From: Butyrivibrio sp. NC3005
GTDB lineage: Bacteria; Bacillota; Clostridia; Lachnospirales; Lachnospiraceae
Length of the DNA: 64,000 nucleotides
NCBI RefSeq assembly: GCF_000424545.1
Contig: NZ_AUKC01000007.1
Location: forward strand, 78,282 to 142,281
Reading direction: 5' to 3'
Part shown: piece by piece, positions 38,643 through 47,847 of the stretch
Layout of the letters: each line of letters opens with the position of its first letter
How positions within the stretch are numbered: the first letter of the stretch is position 1
Made by a program: the position numbers and the translations under genes
The notes under the pieces: model-generated
What the model was told of the DNA's origin: nothing
The model's database searches: none
The model's input: only the letters and a program-made list of their open reading frames with translations

Positions 38643-39754
38643 GTTATACCCAAAGTTATAGGAAGTATCTTTTTCTGAATTTCACCAATGATAAGGCATA
38701 TAAATAGAGTGATAATAGAAGGTATGATACATATTGCTAATGTTTTTATGCTATCAGTATTCTTTAAAGCTTTTCCAAGAGGTGTTATAAGAGTCTGCAT
38801 CATTATAATAGGAAATTTATTCCAGCAAAGTATTTGAAGCGTGTTTCGTCCTACATAATTCCAAAAAGCAGTTATATTAGAAAAGGTATTTCCGAAGAGC
38901 AAAAATGAAATTGCAAAAAAACAAGAACATAAAAAGAATAGAACATAATTGCCATATTCATCGGTTCTTGAACTTGTTATACCATTGGTTACACATAAAA
39001 CAGTACCTACTGAAAATAAAGTTATTGCATACAAAAACATTACAATCTTTTTGGGGCATATTTTTTTGTAAAGTTTAAAGCAAAGATTAATTTTATCAGA
39101 TGTAGTGGTATCTTTTTTTATCTCATCTAGAATAAGAGTCTTAATACATGCACCAAATTCAAAAAAAGGTAAATGACACATGGCTGTTTCTAATTGAAAA
39201 GGAAAAAACAGCTTGGGAAAGTGCGTGATTATATAATTTCCAGTCAGACAGATAATCAACGAATAAAGAATTCTTGATATAACAAGCGTTTTATTTTTCG
39301 CAGTTTTTTGAAAAAGTAAAGTTAATACTTCTAAAAATAAATCTAGAATGAAAATCATAAAAAGGCAAGGCAGAAACCATAAAGATCTGTTAAATCTAAG
39401 CCCGCCATTTTTAGAACTTCCATAGATTGTTAACCATAAAGATGACATAAAATCTGAATAGGAGGCTGAAGTTCCGAGCTTTTTCGAAACAAAAGATCCA
39501 AGAAGCATGAAAATAATAATGCTAATTGATGCGGTAAACAAATATGGAATAAGAATAGTTCTTGCTTTCTTTTTCAAAAAATCTTTACTTACAGTACATT
39601 TACTGGTCATACCAGCTAATACAAAGAAGACAGGAACAGATGCGGGCACTAGAAAAGAAAAGAAAAGGCCGTCCCTTAAAACGTGCCCAAGGACGACCAG
39701 GAAAATACATGTTGCTTTTGCAAAATCAATTGAAGTAATTCTTTTTTGGTTCAT
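38621..39754 (-). CDS. Acyltransferase family 3 membrane protein
   Basis: This 377-residue protein has ten or so membrane helices. It begins RITSIDFAKATCIFLVVLGH, the usual first helix of the acyltransferase 3 family with a conserved histidine in the VLGH motif. These enzymes transfer acetyl or other acyl groups to sugars at the membrane, for example on O-antigen, wall polymers or glycolipids. It lies 28 bases downstream of the HD-GYP gene and may share its transcript. The substrate is unknown; with a large glycan locus nearby, surface glycan acylation is plausible. Confidence 0.85.
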   Translation of the reverse strand: MNQKRITSIDFAKATCIFLVVLGHVLRDGLFFSFLVPASVPVFFVLAGMTSKCTVSKDFLKKKARTILIPYLFTASISIIIFMLLGSFVSKKLGTSASYSDFMSSLWLTIYGSSKNGGLRFNRSLWFLPCLFMIFILDLFLEVLTLLFQKTAKNKTLVISRILYSLIICLTGNYIITHFPKLFFPFQLETAMCHLPFFEFGACIKTLILDEIKKDTTTSDKINLCFKLYKKICPKKIVMFLYAITLFSVGTVLCVTNGITSSRTDEYGNYVLFFLCSCFFAISFLLFGNTFSNITAFWNYVGRNTLQILCWNKFPIIMMQTLITPLGKALKNTDSIKTLAICIIPSIITLFICLIIGEIQKKILPITLGITKKSGHQ

Positions 39755-39782
39755 AAATAAAATCCTTTGTACATAGTAGTCA

Positions 39783-40871
39783 TTAAATTATGGCTTCAAT
39801 ATAAAGATCAGGGTTTTGAGAAAGATCAATATATTTGCTGCCAACGCGAATTGTGGGTTTGGCCAAATGATCACGGTTGATATAAACGATATCACCTTCT
39901 AGTCCGTTATTCAAGCGGACACGGTTAAGAAGATAAGTATTAACTATATTGGTAAGAAACGTAATTATCGCTTTTGTATCATATTTCTGAAGGCCTTCGC
40001 TTTCAAATAGGGAAATAGCAACAAATGGACATAATGGTCCTCTATAAACCCTAGCGCTAGTCATTGCATCATAAACATCTGCGATTGCTACAATTTTAGC
40101 AAAAGGATCAATTTGATCAGCAGATAAATGAAGTGGGTATCCTGAGCCGTCACAGCGCTCGTGGTGCATTAGAACGGCATTTTTTATATGAATATCAAGG
40201 TTAAGATTTTTGAGTAGTTTAAACCCCTCCATAGGATGAGTTTGAACAATTGTATATTCATAGTCGGTTAATTTGGAAGGTTTTGTGATTATTTGATCTG
40301 GAATCATAATCTTGCCAACGTCATGCAAAAGACCTGCGACAGTTAGAAGCTTTAAATCTTCATCAGAGAATTTTAACCACTGACCTAGCACATTGCTGAT
40401 AAGAGAAACGTTAACACAGTGAATATACGTTGCATCATCATACTGTCTTAGACTATGAAGCATGTCGAAGACATTAGAAGGACTGCAGGTCTGCTGAAGA
40501 AGGTTATAAATAGGATCTGTAAAATCAATAAGATTGAAATCACATTCACCATTGATGATTTTGTTTATGCAATTTTCAAAACTGCTTGATGCATTTTCAA
40601 AATCGGCTTTGAATTGTTTAAATTCATTTGTCTGCTGCAATCTCTGAGCATAGGAAAGAGTGCTGTTATCTGAATAACTGACATTGTCTTTTATAGGAGT
40701 TATGGAATCTTCGACCATGACATTGATTATTCCATAGAATTCCAATTTGGTGATAGACTGATCAGTCAAAGTAGTACCTTCGGTAAGAATTAATTGTTCG
40801 TTATTGTAAGTGTAAACATTTTCAGCCAGGGTCATCCCTGGTAAAAGGTTAGCTGTTAAGACACGTTTCAT
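39783..40871 (-). CDS. HD-GYP domain phosphodiesterase
   Basis: This 362-residue protein has an N-terminal region of about 140 residues with no known domain, followed by an HD-GYP domain. The metal-binding HD is in HDVGKI, and the HHERCDGSGYP signature is at 236-246. HD-GYP proteins break down cyclic di-GMP. The start is ATG 40871, with AGAGGA seven bases upstream; the frame is open further to 40922, but no ribosome site supports the longer form. The N-terminal part may be a sensor. Its target pathway cannot be read from the context. Confidence 0.88.
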   Translation of the reverse strand: MKRVLTANLLPGMTLAENVYTYNNEQLILTEGTTLTDQSITKLEFYGIINVMVEDSITPIKDNVSYSDNSTLSYAQRLQQTNEFKQFKADFENASSSFENCINKIINGECDFNLIDFTDPIYNLLQQTCSPSNVFDMLHSLRQYDDATYIHCVNVSLISNVLGQWLKFSDEDLKLLTVAGLLHDVGKIMIPDQIITKPSKLTDYEYTIVQTHPMEGFKLLKNLNLDIHIKNAVLMHHERCDGSGYPLHLSADQIDPFAKIVAIADVYDAMTSARVYRGPLCPFVAISLFESEGLQKYDTKAIITFLTNIVNTYLLNRVRLNNGLEGDIVYINRDHLAKPTIRVGSKYIDLSQNPDLYIEAII

Positions 40872-40981
40872 AGATAATCCTCTATTCAAATATGTTTTAT
40901 TAACAACACTGCGATAACACATTAATCATACCATACAAGCCGGAATTTGTAATGCATTAGTAATTATTGTTTTTTATATTC

Positions 40982-41008
40982 AAAAAGACTACCACATCTG
41001 TGGTAGCC
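40982..41008 (-). terminator. Terminator of the LacI-type gene
   Basis: On the - strand CTACCACA and TGTGGTAG form a short-loop hairpin followed by five T residues. It separates the regulator gene from the HD-GYP gene. Confidence 0.8.
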
Positions 41009-41028
41009 TAAAATGATAGAACTAAGTG

Positions 41029-42045
41029 TTAGGAACGTGTAGTTCCACCTTCTACAAAATTAACGGGAATATTTGTGACATTTTTTACCTTTTCTCCATC
41101 AATCATTTTAAGAAGAATTTGAATACCAGTTCTTGCAATTTCTTCTATTGGCTGTCTGATGCTTGAAATAACTGGAACTCCAGTTATGTAATCCTCCATT
41201 CCGTCAAAACCAATTATCTGTACATCTTCAGGTACTTTAACATTATTCTGACGAAGCTCGTTCAAAAGAATGTATGCCAGATGATCGGAACTTGCAAAAA
41301 CGCCATCATATTTGAATTTTCCATCAGATAATATATTGTTTGATAGAACACCATGAACAAGTTTTTTGTAATTATCAGATGGATACATAAAACCTGTATC
41401 CGCTTGATTATAATCCATAAAACTAAGCACATTATGCTCTATTCCATTTTCTTCACAATACTTTTTAAAACCATCAATCCTATGAATTGGTTCCGAGTCA
41501 TAATCTGATCCAGCCCAAAGGCACAAAAGATTTTTGGATCCTTTTTTGTGAAGAGTTTTTGCTGCAAGATATCCACCACCTTCATTGTCACAGGCAATAC
41601 ATGGAACTTTATCGTTGAAATGACGATCGAAAGAAACCATGGGAACACCGCTTAGCGATGGATCTTTAATTTTTGAATAGGTAACACCAAAAATTCCATC
41701 TACTCTGCTAATAGCAGCAGTAGAAACATAAGAATTAATTTTAGATGCATCATTACGTGAAATGCAAATGAGCATCCTTTTGCCACATGTATTTAGCTCT
41801 TTTTCAATAGCATCAAGCATGGGAGGAAAAAGAGCATTCATCAGTGTCGGAACAATGACAGCAATGTCATTTGTTTTTTGCGCTTTTAGTCCATGCGCAT
41901 TTGGATTAACGTGGTAATGCAGCTTTTTTATAGATTCTTCAACCCTAATTCTATAATCATCGCTTACATGTATACCGTTTAGTACCTTGGAAACAGTTCC
42001 AAGAGAAACCCCAGCGTCTTTTGCAACATCTTTAATAGTAGCCAT
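41029..42045 (-). CDS. LacI family transcriptional regulator
   Basis: This 338-residue protein has the LacI helix-turn-helix at residues 2-21 (ATIKDVAKDAGVSLGTVSKV, then LNG) and a periplasmic-binding-protein-like sensor domain. The second helix residues match those of regulators that bind operators centred on CG in AACGTT. Two such sites lie in the divergent spacer, one overlapping its own promoter region and one just upstream of the sugar operon promoter. It is therefore the likely local repressor of the operon at 42438-48716 and of itself. The inducer is probably a sugar or sugar phosphate linked to that operon. Confidence 0.9.
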   Translation of the reverse strand: MATIKDVAKDAGVSLGTVSKVLNGIHVSDDYRIRVEESIKKLHYHVNPNAHGLKAQKTNDIAVIVPTLMNALFPPMLDAIEKELNTCGKRMLICISRNDASKINSYVSTAAISRVDGIFGVTYSKIKDPSLSGVPMVSFDRHFNDKVPCIACDNEGGGYLAAKTLHKKGSKNLLCLWAGSDYDSEPIHRIDGFKKYCEENGIEHNVLSFMDYNQADTGFMYPSDNYKKLVHGVLSNNILSDGKFKYDGVFASSDHLAYILLNELRQNNVKVPEDVQIIGFDGMEDYITGVPVISSIRQPIEEIARTGIQILLKMIDGEKVKNVTNIPVNFVEGGTTRS

Positions 42046-42111
42046 AAAATAGTCCCTTTATATGCGGTAAAACAAATTGTTACCGGAAATTGTGAAAGTA
42101 CTTACATGCAC

Positions 42112-42130
42112 GTAAAATGAAACGTTTTAC
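42112..42130. promoter_or_regulatory. LacI-type operator 1
   Basis: GTAAAATGAAACGTTTTAC is a 19-base near-palindrome whose core TGAAACGTTTTA differs at one base from the ideal TGAAACGTTTCA. It lies about 70-85 bases before the regulator gene, in position for autoregulation. Confidence 0.75.
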
Positions 42131-42147
42131 GCCTCTATCATAATAAT

Positions 42148-42159
42148 GTCACATGTGAC
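42148..42159. other. 12-bp perfect palindrome
   Basis: GTCACATGTGAC lies between the two LacI-type operators. It may be a binding site for a second regulator; no protein can be assigned. Confidence 0.35.
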
Positions 42160-42301
42160 TGAAGAATACAACAAGTCAAACTTCACAAAAAATTAATTTG
42201 TTTTCGTGCAATTAATCTAATTTACAAACTGATTTAAATTTGGTATTGTTGAAATGTGCCAATGATAAATAAAAAATAGATGACACGTTGCTGAAAAAGA
42301 T

Positions 42302-42325
42302 ACCGCTAGGAAAGCGGTTTATTTT
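42302..42325 (+). other. Terminator-like hairpin in the sugar operon upstream region
   Basis: ACCGCT and AGCGGT pair around AGGAA and run into TTATTTT. It lies before the promoter at 42350, so it may stop transcripts entering from the left. Confidence 0.4.
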
Positions 42326-42336
42326 GTGAAAACAAG

Positions 42337-42348
42337 TGAAACGTTTCA
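42337..42348. promoter_or_regulatory. LacI-type operator 2
   Basis: TGAAACGTTTCA is a perfect 12-base palindrome of the LacI/GalR class. It ends two bases before the -35 box of the sugar operon promoter, where bound repressor should hinder RNA polymerase. Confidence 0.85.
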
Positions 42349-42349
42349 T

Positions 42350-42378
42350 TTGATTTTATGTACTGGCTATTATATAAT
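42350..42378 (+). promoter_or_regulatory. Promoter of the sugar operon
   Basis: TTGATT at 42350-42355 and TATAAT at 42373-42378 are 17 bases apart. The leader to the first start codon is about 55 bases. Confidence 0.8.
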
Positions 42379-42437
42379 TAACGATATAAAGAATATCTAT
42401 AAACAAAAAATAGATTTATTGGTGGAAAGGATTTTTT

Positions 42438-43424
42438 ATGAATACAGAGTACAAAAGAGTTGCTTTAGATAGTGATGTCGCTGATAAGATTCAGGCTCTT
42501 GTTAATCAGAAACCGGCAACGGTTCCAGCTGACAAAAATATTCCGCATGGAGATATGCCTGGAGATAAAATTGAAATTGAAGATAGTCATGTTGCAAAGG
42601 CTGAAACGATTTTTCCTGAACTTGCAAGACTTCTTGCTCCAATAGCAGAGAAGAATCCATATGGAAGAACTGTTGTATGTGTATGTGGCGGATCTGGTGT
42701 TGGAAAGTCTGAAATTGCATCTCTTTTATCATTCTATTTAAATGAGGCAGGCATCGGTAGCTACACACTTTCAGGTGATAACTATCCACACCGCATTCCT
42801 ATGTACAACGATGCTGAAAGACTTCATGTATTCAGAGAAAATGGAATTAGAGGAATGGTTGATGCGTCTTCTATGAACTCTGAGAATTTCGCATTGGTTC
42901 AGAAATGGCAGCAGGAAGATGATGATGCAAATAAAACTCACATTGATGAATATCCATGGTTTAAGTCATATATAGATGCTGGTTCTAAGGCTCTTGCAGG
43001 ATATCTTGGTACCAGAAATGAGACAGATTATGACGAAGTTACATCTATCCTTAAGGCTTTTAAAGATGGTGCAGACAAGATTTGGCTTCGCCGAATGGGA
43101 AGAGACATGAGCAGTCTTTGGTATGATGAGGTTGACTTTAGTGATACAAAGGTTCTTATAGTTGAATGGACACATGGTAATAGCGACTATATAGATGGAG
43201 TAGATGTGCCGGTTCTTCTTAACAGTACACCTGAGGAAACACTTGCTCACCGCAGATCACGTGCTAGAGATGGTAAGGTTGATAGTGCATTTACAACTCT
43301 TGTTCTTAACATTGAGCAACGTGAACTTCATAATCAGGCACATAAAGCAAAGATTATCATATCAAAAGATGGAAAAATAATAAGCTACGATGAGTATTGT
43401 AAGCTTATGGATGGACAGTTTTGA
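42438..43424 (+). CDS. P-loop kinase-like protein of a sugar operon
   Basis: This 328-residue protein has a Walker A motif GGSGVGKS at 84-91 and a fold suggestive of the uridine kinase/phosphoribulokinase/adenylylsulfate kinase group. A DNYPHRIP stretch follows, in the place where such kinases bind the substrate hydroxyl. A later VEWTHG may be the Walker B-like strand, and HRRSRARDGK looks like a lid with arginines. Being first in an operon with a GH13 phosphorylase and a sugar ABC transporter, it may phosphorylate the released non-glucose product. Some glycerate kinases of plants are P-loop proteins of this group, so glycerate is one candidate substrate. The function is inferred, not established. 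Confidence 0.65.
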   Translation: MNTEYKRVALDSDVADKIQALVNQKPATVPADKNIPHGDMPGDKIEIEDSHVAKAETIFPELARLLAPIAEKNPYGRTVVCVCGGSGVGKSEIASLLSFYLNEAGIGSYTLSGDNYPHRIPMYNDAERLHVFRENGIRGMVDASSMNSENFALVQKWQQEDDDANKTHIDEYPWFKSYIDAGSKALAGYLGTRNETDYDEVTSILKAFKDGADKIWLRRMGRDMSSLWYDEVDFSDTKVLIVEWTHGNSDYIDGVDVPVLLNSTPEETLAHRRSRARDGKVDSAFTTLVLNIEQRELHNQAHKAKIIISKDGKIISYDEYCKLMDGQF

Positions 43425-43437
43425 AAGGAAAATATAA

Positions 43438-45102
43438 ATGAGTACTAAATATACAGATAATGGGCCAATGCTTAATGCTTATCCAGATAGTGTTGGTGGT
43501 ACACTTGGCGATATCGTTTCATTCTTAGAGAAGCCTGAACTTAAAGATGTATTTCAGTCATTTTATATTTTACCTAGTATCTTTAATACAGATCTTGATA
43601 GAGGTTTTTCTGTTATAGATTATGGAATAAATGAACAGCTTGGTTCTAAAGAAGATTTAGATAGGCTTCGTGCACTGGGAATGAATTTAAAACTTGATTT
43701 TATCTTGAATCATGCTTCAGTTCTTTCACCACAATTTCAAGATTTGATTAAAAATGGTGAAAATTCAAAATATAAGGATTTTTTCATCAACTGGAATAAG
43801 TTTTGGGATGGATGCGGAGAAATGACGAAAGAAGGATATATCCAGCCAGACGAGAAATATATAAAAGATATGTTTTTCAGAAAGCCTGGACTTCCAATTC
43901 TTATGGTTCGCATGCCAGATGGAACTGATGTTCCATATTGGAACACATTTTATCAGGAAGTTCGTTATCCGGAATTTGATGCAATGGATTTAATGGATAA
44001 GATGTCCATGCAGTATCTTACAGCAGATAAGCTTTCTAGGCGTATCAACAGTGAATTGAAAGCTGGTAAAACACCAAATGAAATTGATTTTACTGGTTTT
44101 GAAAAATACAAAGATGGGTGCATAGATCTTCTTGAGAGTAATCGTAAATATCTAGGTCAGATGGATTTGAATATAAATTCAGATTTGGTTTGGGAGCATT
44201 ATGAGAATACGCTTAGAACGCTTTCTGAATATGGTGCAAAGATAGTTCGTCTTGATGCATTCGCCTATGCACCAAAGACACCAGGCAAGAAGAATTTCCT
44301 CAATGATCCGGATACTTGGGAACTCTTGGAAAAAGTCAGAAAACTTGCAAATAAGTACAATGTACAGCTTCTTCCAGAGATTCATGCAAGCTACGGAGAG
44401 AAGATTTATGAAACAGTAGCAAAGAAAGGCTATATGACATACGATTTCTTCCTTCCGGGACTTCTTATCGATGCGATTGAGAAAAGAAACGGAAAAGACC
44501 TTATGCGCTGGGCACAAGAGATGTACGACAATAAGATTCGTGCAGTCAACATGCTTGGATGTCATGATGGAATTCCAATGCTTGACCTTAAAGGTTTTCT
44601 TCCGGATGAAGAGATTCAGGGACTTATTGATACAATTGTATCGAGAGGCGGACTTATCAAGAATCTTCACGGTGCAAAGAATATGTATTATCAGGTTAAT
44701 GCAACTTATTATAGTGCACTTGGAGATGACGACCAAAAGATGCTTCTTGCAAGAGCTATTCAGATGTTTATGCCTGGAAAACCACAGGTTTGGTATCTTG
44801 ATTTATTCGCAGGTAAGAATGATTTCGATGCTGTAGCAAATGCAGGAGCAGGCGGACATAAGGAAATCAACAGAACCAACATAAAGCCTGAAGATATTGA
44901 TTCTAGACTTAAGAATGATGTTGTAGTTAAACAGCTTGATCTTCTTCGTATGCGTAATACTTGTAAGGCATTTGGATTTGATGCAGAGTTTTCACAGAAG
45001 GTTGATGGAAACAAGTTAGAAATGTCTTGGAAAAATGAAGGACATACAGCTACACTTCATGCTGATTTTGCAGATTATTCATTCACAATTGAGACAACAT
45101 AA
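43438..45102 (+). CDS. GH13 sucrose phosphorylase-like enzyme
   Basis: This 554-residue TIM-barrel enzyme resembles sucrose and glucosylglycerate phosphorylases (GH13 subfamily 18). The nucleophile is D273 in VRLDAF, the acid/base E314 in LPEIH and the stabilising aspartate D377 in GCHDG. It starts GPMLNAYPDSVGGTLGDI, close to the N-terminus of sucrose phosphorylases. These enzymes cleave an alpha-glucoside with phosphate to give glucose-1-phosphate. The aglycone could be fructose, a phosphorylated fructose, glycerol or glycerate. GAAAGGA precedes the ATG, 13 bases after the kinase-like gene. The arrangement with a solute-binding protein and two permeases recalls the E. coli ycjMNOP genes. 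Confidence 0.85.
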   Translation: MSTKYTDNGPMLNAYPDSVGGTLGDIVSFLEKPELKDVFQSFYILPSIFNTDLDRGFSVIDYGINEQLGSKEDLDRLRALGMNLKLDFILNHASVLSPQFQDLIKNGENSKYKDFFINWNKFWDGCGEMTKEGYIQPDEKYIKDMFFRKPGLPILMVRMPDGTDVPYWNTFYQEVRYPEFDAMDLMDKMSMQYLTADKLSRRINSELKAGKTPNEIDFTGFEKYKDGCIDLLESNRKYLGQMDLNINSDLVWEHYENTLRTLSEYGAKIVRLDAFAYAPKTPGKKNFLNDPDTWELLEKVRKLANKYNVQLLPEIHASYGEKIYETVAKKGYMTYDFFLPGLLIDAIEKRNGKDLMRWAQEMYDNKIRAVNMLGCHDGIPMLDLKGFLPDEEIQGLIDTIVSRGGLIKNLHGAKNMYYQVNATYYSALGDDDQKMLLARAIQMFMPGKPQVWYLDLFAGKNDFDAVANAGAGGHKEINRTNIKPEDIDSRLKNDVVVKQLDLLRMRNTCKAFGFDAEFSQKVDGNKLEMSWKNEGHTATLHADFADYSFTIETT

Positions 45103-45127
45103 AAAAGATTAGTAATTCCCTATACGT

Positions 45128-45152
45128 AGTTGAGGGCGAGATGCCCTCAACT
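45128..45152 (+). other. Intercistronic hairpin before the solute-binding protein gene
   Basis: AGTTGAGGGC and GCCCTCAACT form a perfect 10-bp stem with a GAGAT loop. No T-run follows. It probably sets mRNA stability so that the binding protein gene is expressed more than the upstream genes. Confidence 0.6.
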
Positions 45153-45249
45153 TATAGTAAATGATTATGCTAAACAAATTCACATAGATAGATATCTCTT
45201 AGCATAATGGGTTACAAACGAGGTATCTGTTAATTTAAGGAGGATTCTT

Positions 45250-46530
45250 ATGAAAAGAAAGGTATTAGCAGTGTTACTTGTCGGAGCTATGACAGCAGCT
45301 CTTACAGCTTGTTCTTCATCAGATGGCAATTCAAATTCAGGAAATAATTCAGATTCATCAGCTGCAATTCGTCTTGTAAACGGAAAGCCTGAGATTGATA
45401 AACAGCTTCAGAGCCTTGCGGCTAAGTACAAAGAAGAAACAGGTCATGAAGTTCAGATTGAATCAATCGGTGGTGATACATCTGCATCTGATGCTCTTAA
45501 GACCTATTTCCAGTCAGATAATATGCCAGATATCTTCGTATCTGAAACAAATCAGTTTGCTAACTGGGAGGGAAACCTCGCTGATCTTTCTGGTGAAAAG
45601 TGGACAGAGAATACTCAATATGAGTATGTTGATTCCAAGATGGGAACAATTGGATTTCCTTATCAGGTAGAAGCAACAGGTCTTGCATATAATGCAGACG
45701 TTCTCGAAAAAGCAGGTGTTGATCCTAAGACACTTACATCCCCTGCAAAGATTCAGGAAGCATTCGAAAAAATTGACAGCAAAAAGAGTGAACTTGGTCT
45801 CACAGCAGTAGTTGGATATTGTGCAGAGCCAGCTAACCTTGGATGGTCAACTGGTACACATATTTTTGGTCAGTATCTTGATGCAGGACTTAAAGCTGAC
45901 GATACTAAGTATATAGATCTTCTAAATGACGGTGGAAAGATTGATGATGCTCGTATGCAGAAGTTTGCAGACTTTATTGGTTTACTTAACAAGTATTCTG
46001 ATAAGGCACTTCTTGTAGATGGAACTTATGATAATCAGGTTGGTAACTTTGCAAAAGGTGAGTATGCATTTGTAACACAGGGATCTTGGATAGGTGCTTC
46101 ATTAACAACAAATGAGAACTACAAGGGATTCAAGGTTGGTTTTGCTCCTTACGCATTTGATGATGGTATTGATACAATCATTGCTGGACCATCTTCTTAC
46201 TGGGCAGTATATTCCAAGGGTAATGTAGATGCAGCAAAAGCATTCCTTCAGTGGTGTTCAGAAGATTCTGCTCAGAACATTCTTGTAAATGATGCAGGTC
46301 TTATCAGCCCATTTGATAATTGTAAATATACACCTTCAGATCCATTCGCAGCAAATGTAATCGAGTACATGCAGGCAGGAAAGACAAGTGGATGGCATAC
46401 ATTCCTTAAGAAGACAGGTCTTGAAAATGAGACATGTCAGGTATTTGCAGATTATGCAAAGGGAAGTATTGATTCCAAGGGATTCGTTGATAAGATATCT
46501 AAAGTTATTAGCGGATACTATGCTGAATAA
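45250..46530 (+). CDS. Sugar ABC transporter solute-binding lipoprotein
   Basis: This is a 426-residue extracellular solute-binding protein of family 1. The signal peptide ends in a lipobox LTAC, with the lipidated cysteine at about residue 21, followed by a Ser/Asn-rich flexible linker. It should be tethered outside the membrane and deliver sugar to the two permeases encoded next. Conserved pieces include FVTQGSWIGASL near 275 and GPSSYWAVYSKG. AAGGAGG precedes the ATG. Its position after the phosphorylase suggests that the intact glucoside is imported and then split inside the cell. Confidence 0.92.
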   Translation: MKRKVLAVLLVGAMTAALTACSSSDGNSNSGNNSDSSAAIRLVNGKPEIDKQLQSLAAKYKEETGHEVQIESIGGDTSASDALKTYFQSDNMPDIFVSETNQFANWEGNLADLSGEKWTENTQYEYVDSKMGTIGFPYQVEATGLAYNADVLEKAGVDPKTLTSPAKIQEAFEKIDSKKSELGLTAVVGYCAEPANLGWSTGTHIFGQYLDAGLKADDTKYIDLLNDGGKIDDARMQKFADFIGLLNKYSDKALLVDGTYDNQVGNFAKGEYAFVTQGSWIGASLTTNENYKGFKVGFAPYAFDDGIDTIIAGPSSYWAVYSKGNVDAAKAFLQWCSEDSAQNILVNDAGLISPFDNCKYTPSDPFAANVIEYMQAGKTSGWHTFLKKTGLENETCQVFADYAKGSIDSKGFVDKISKVISGYYAE

Positions 46531-46794
46531 TTTTAGTATTGCAAAAATGTGATAGTAGTAAAAAACTACTGTCAATACCTGAATGAATATAGAGGGGCAG
46601 ATAAGTTTTTACTATGCTGATATGTAAAGTATGTAAGAATTATCTGCCCCAATAAATACTAATCATCAGAAAGGTTTGCGCATTTTTAGCCGGTTCTTTT
46701 TCCGGCCAAAGGGGAGGAGAAGAACCTGATAAAAACGCGCAAAGCGAGCGAAAAGAAAGTAAAAAGTTTTATTAAAGAAATGGAGGTAAGAGGA
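46531..46794 (+). other. Intercistronic spacer with three hairpins
   Basis: A 9-bp stem at 46551-46573, a long stem GGGGCAGATAA/TTATCTGCCCC closing 46594-46650, and GCCGG/CCGGC near 46690-46706 lie between the binding protein and permease genes. None has a clean T-run. Such structures after binding-protein genes usually protect the upstream mRNA and lower expression of the membrane subunits. Confidence 0.55.
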
Positions 46795-47847
46795 ATGAAT
46801 ATGCTTTCACCTGGGAGAAAGATCACTTCTCTTGTATGTTTAATTGCGGGTGCTGTCTCAATGGTAGCTGCACTTGTAATGGACTTTTCAAATTCAGAAA
46901 ATGCGGCACGAGGCCCACTTCTTATAATCGGAGCGCTACTAATAATAGCTGGATTATACTTTTTTCCAACATTAAAGCACCATAGAACAATTATTAATGT
47001 ATTGTTCTTGTTTCCGCTTTTGTTTACTTTTGCTGTTACAGTTATCATTCCTTTGTTCTTAGGTTTGTTTTACTCATTTACAGACTGGAACGGAATACAG
47101 ATGACAAAATTTGTAGGCTTTGAAAACTATATTAAGATGTTTAAACAGCCTTCATTTATATGGTCAATACTTATAACTGCATTATTTGTTATTTTCAATA
47201 TGATTCTGGTTAACCTTGTAGGATTTTTGCTTGCACTTCTTTGTACATCCAAGATTAAAGGTGTTGCATTCTTTAGAGCATCATATTTCCTTCCTAACCT
47301 CATTGGTGGTATTGTACTTGGTTATATATGGCAGTTTATTTTTGCAAATGTACTCACAAAGCTTTTGAATCAGCAGTATTCATGGCTTGCTGAAACCGGA
47401 ACAGCATTTCTTGCTATCATTATTGTTTATGTATGGCAGTATGCAGGTTATATTATGCTTATCTACATTACAGGACTTACACAGGTTCCTGGCGATGTAA
47501 TTGAAGCTGCATCTATTGATGGTGCAAATGGTTCCCAGATGCTTTTCCTTATCAAGATACCTATGATTGCATCAACATTTACAATATGTACATTCCTTAC
47601 TCTTACATCTGCGTTTAAGCAGTTCGATGTAAACCTTGCTCTTACAAAAGGTAAAGGCTCATTGGATTTCATGGATACATATTTGTCAAATGGAACAGAA
47701 ATGCTTGCTCTTAACATTTATCAGACAGCTACAAAGCAGGATAATTATTCACTTGGACAGGCTAAGGCAGTATTGTTCTTCATCATTCTCGCCTCAGTAT
47801 CTATTTTACAGGTAAGAATTTCTAATAAGAAGGAGGTGGAGATGTAA
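46795..47847 (+). CDS. Sugar ABC transporter permease (MalF/UgpA type)
   Basis: This 350-residue permease has eight or so membrane helices; the first two (about 10-75) precede the standard six-helix core. The cytoplasmic EAA loop that contacts the ATPase is EAASIDGANGSQMLFLIKIP. The start is ATG 46795, with GGAGG eight bases upstream; an in-frame ATG at 46780 overlaps that site and is unlikely. The stop overlaps the next start by one base. No ATPase gene follows, so energy must come from an MsmK-like ATPase encoded elsewhere. Confidence 0.9.
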   Translation: MNMLSPGRKITSLVCLIAGAVSMVAALVMDFSNSENAARGPLLIIGALLIIAGLYFFPTLKHHRTIINVLFLFPLLFTFAVTVIIPLFLGLFYSFTDWNGIQMTKFVGFENYIKMFKQPSFIWSILITALFVIFNMILVNLVGFLLALLCTSKIKGVAFFRASYFLPNLIGGIVLGYIWQFIFANVLTKLLNQQYSWLAETGTAFLAIIIVYVWQYAGYIMLIYITGLTQVPGDVIEAASIDGANGSQMLFLIKIPMIASTFTICTFLTLTSAFKQFDVNLALTKGKGSLDFMDTYLSNGTEMLALNIYQTATKQDNYSLGQAKAVLFFIILASVSILQVRISNKKEVEM

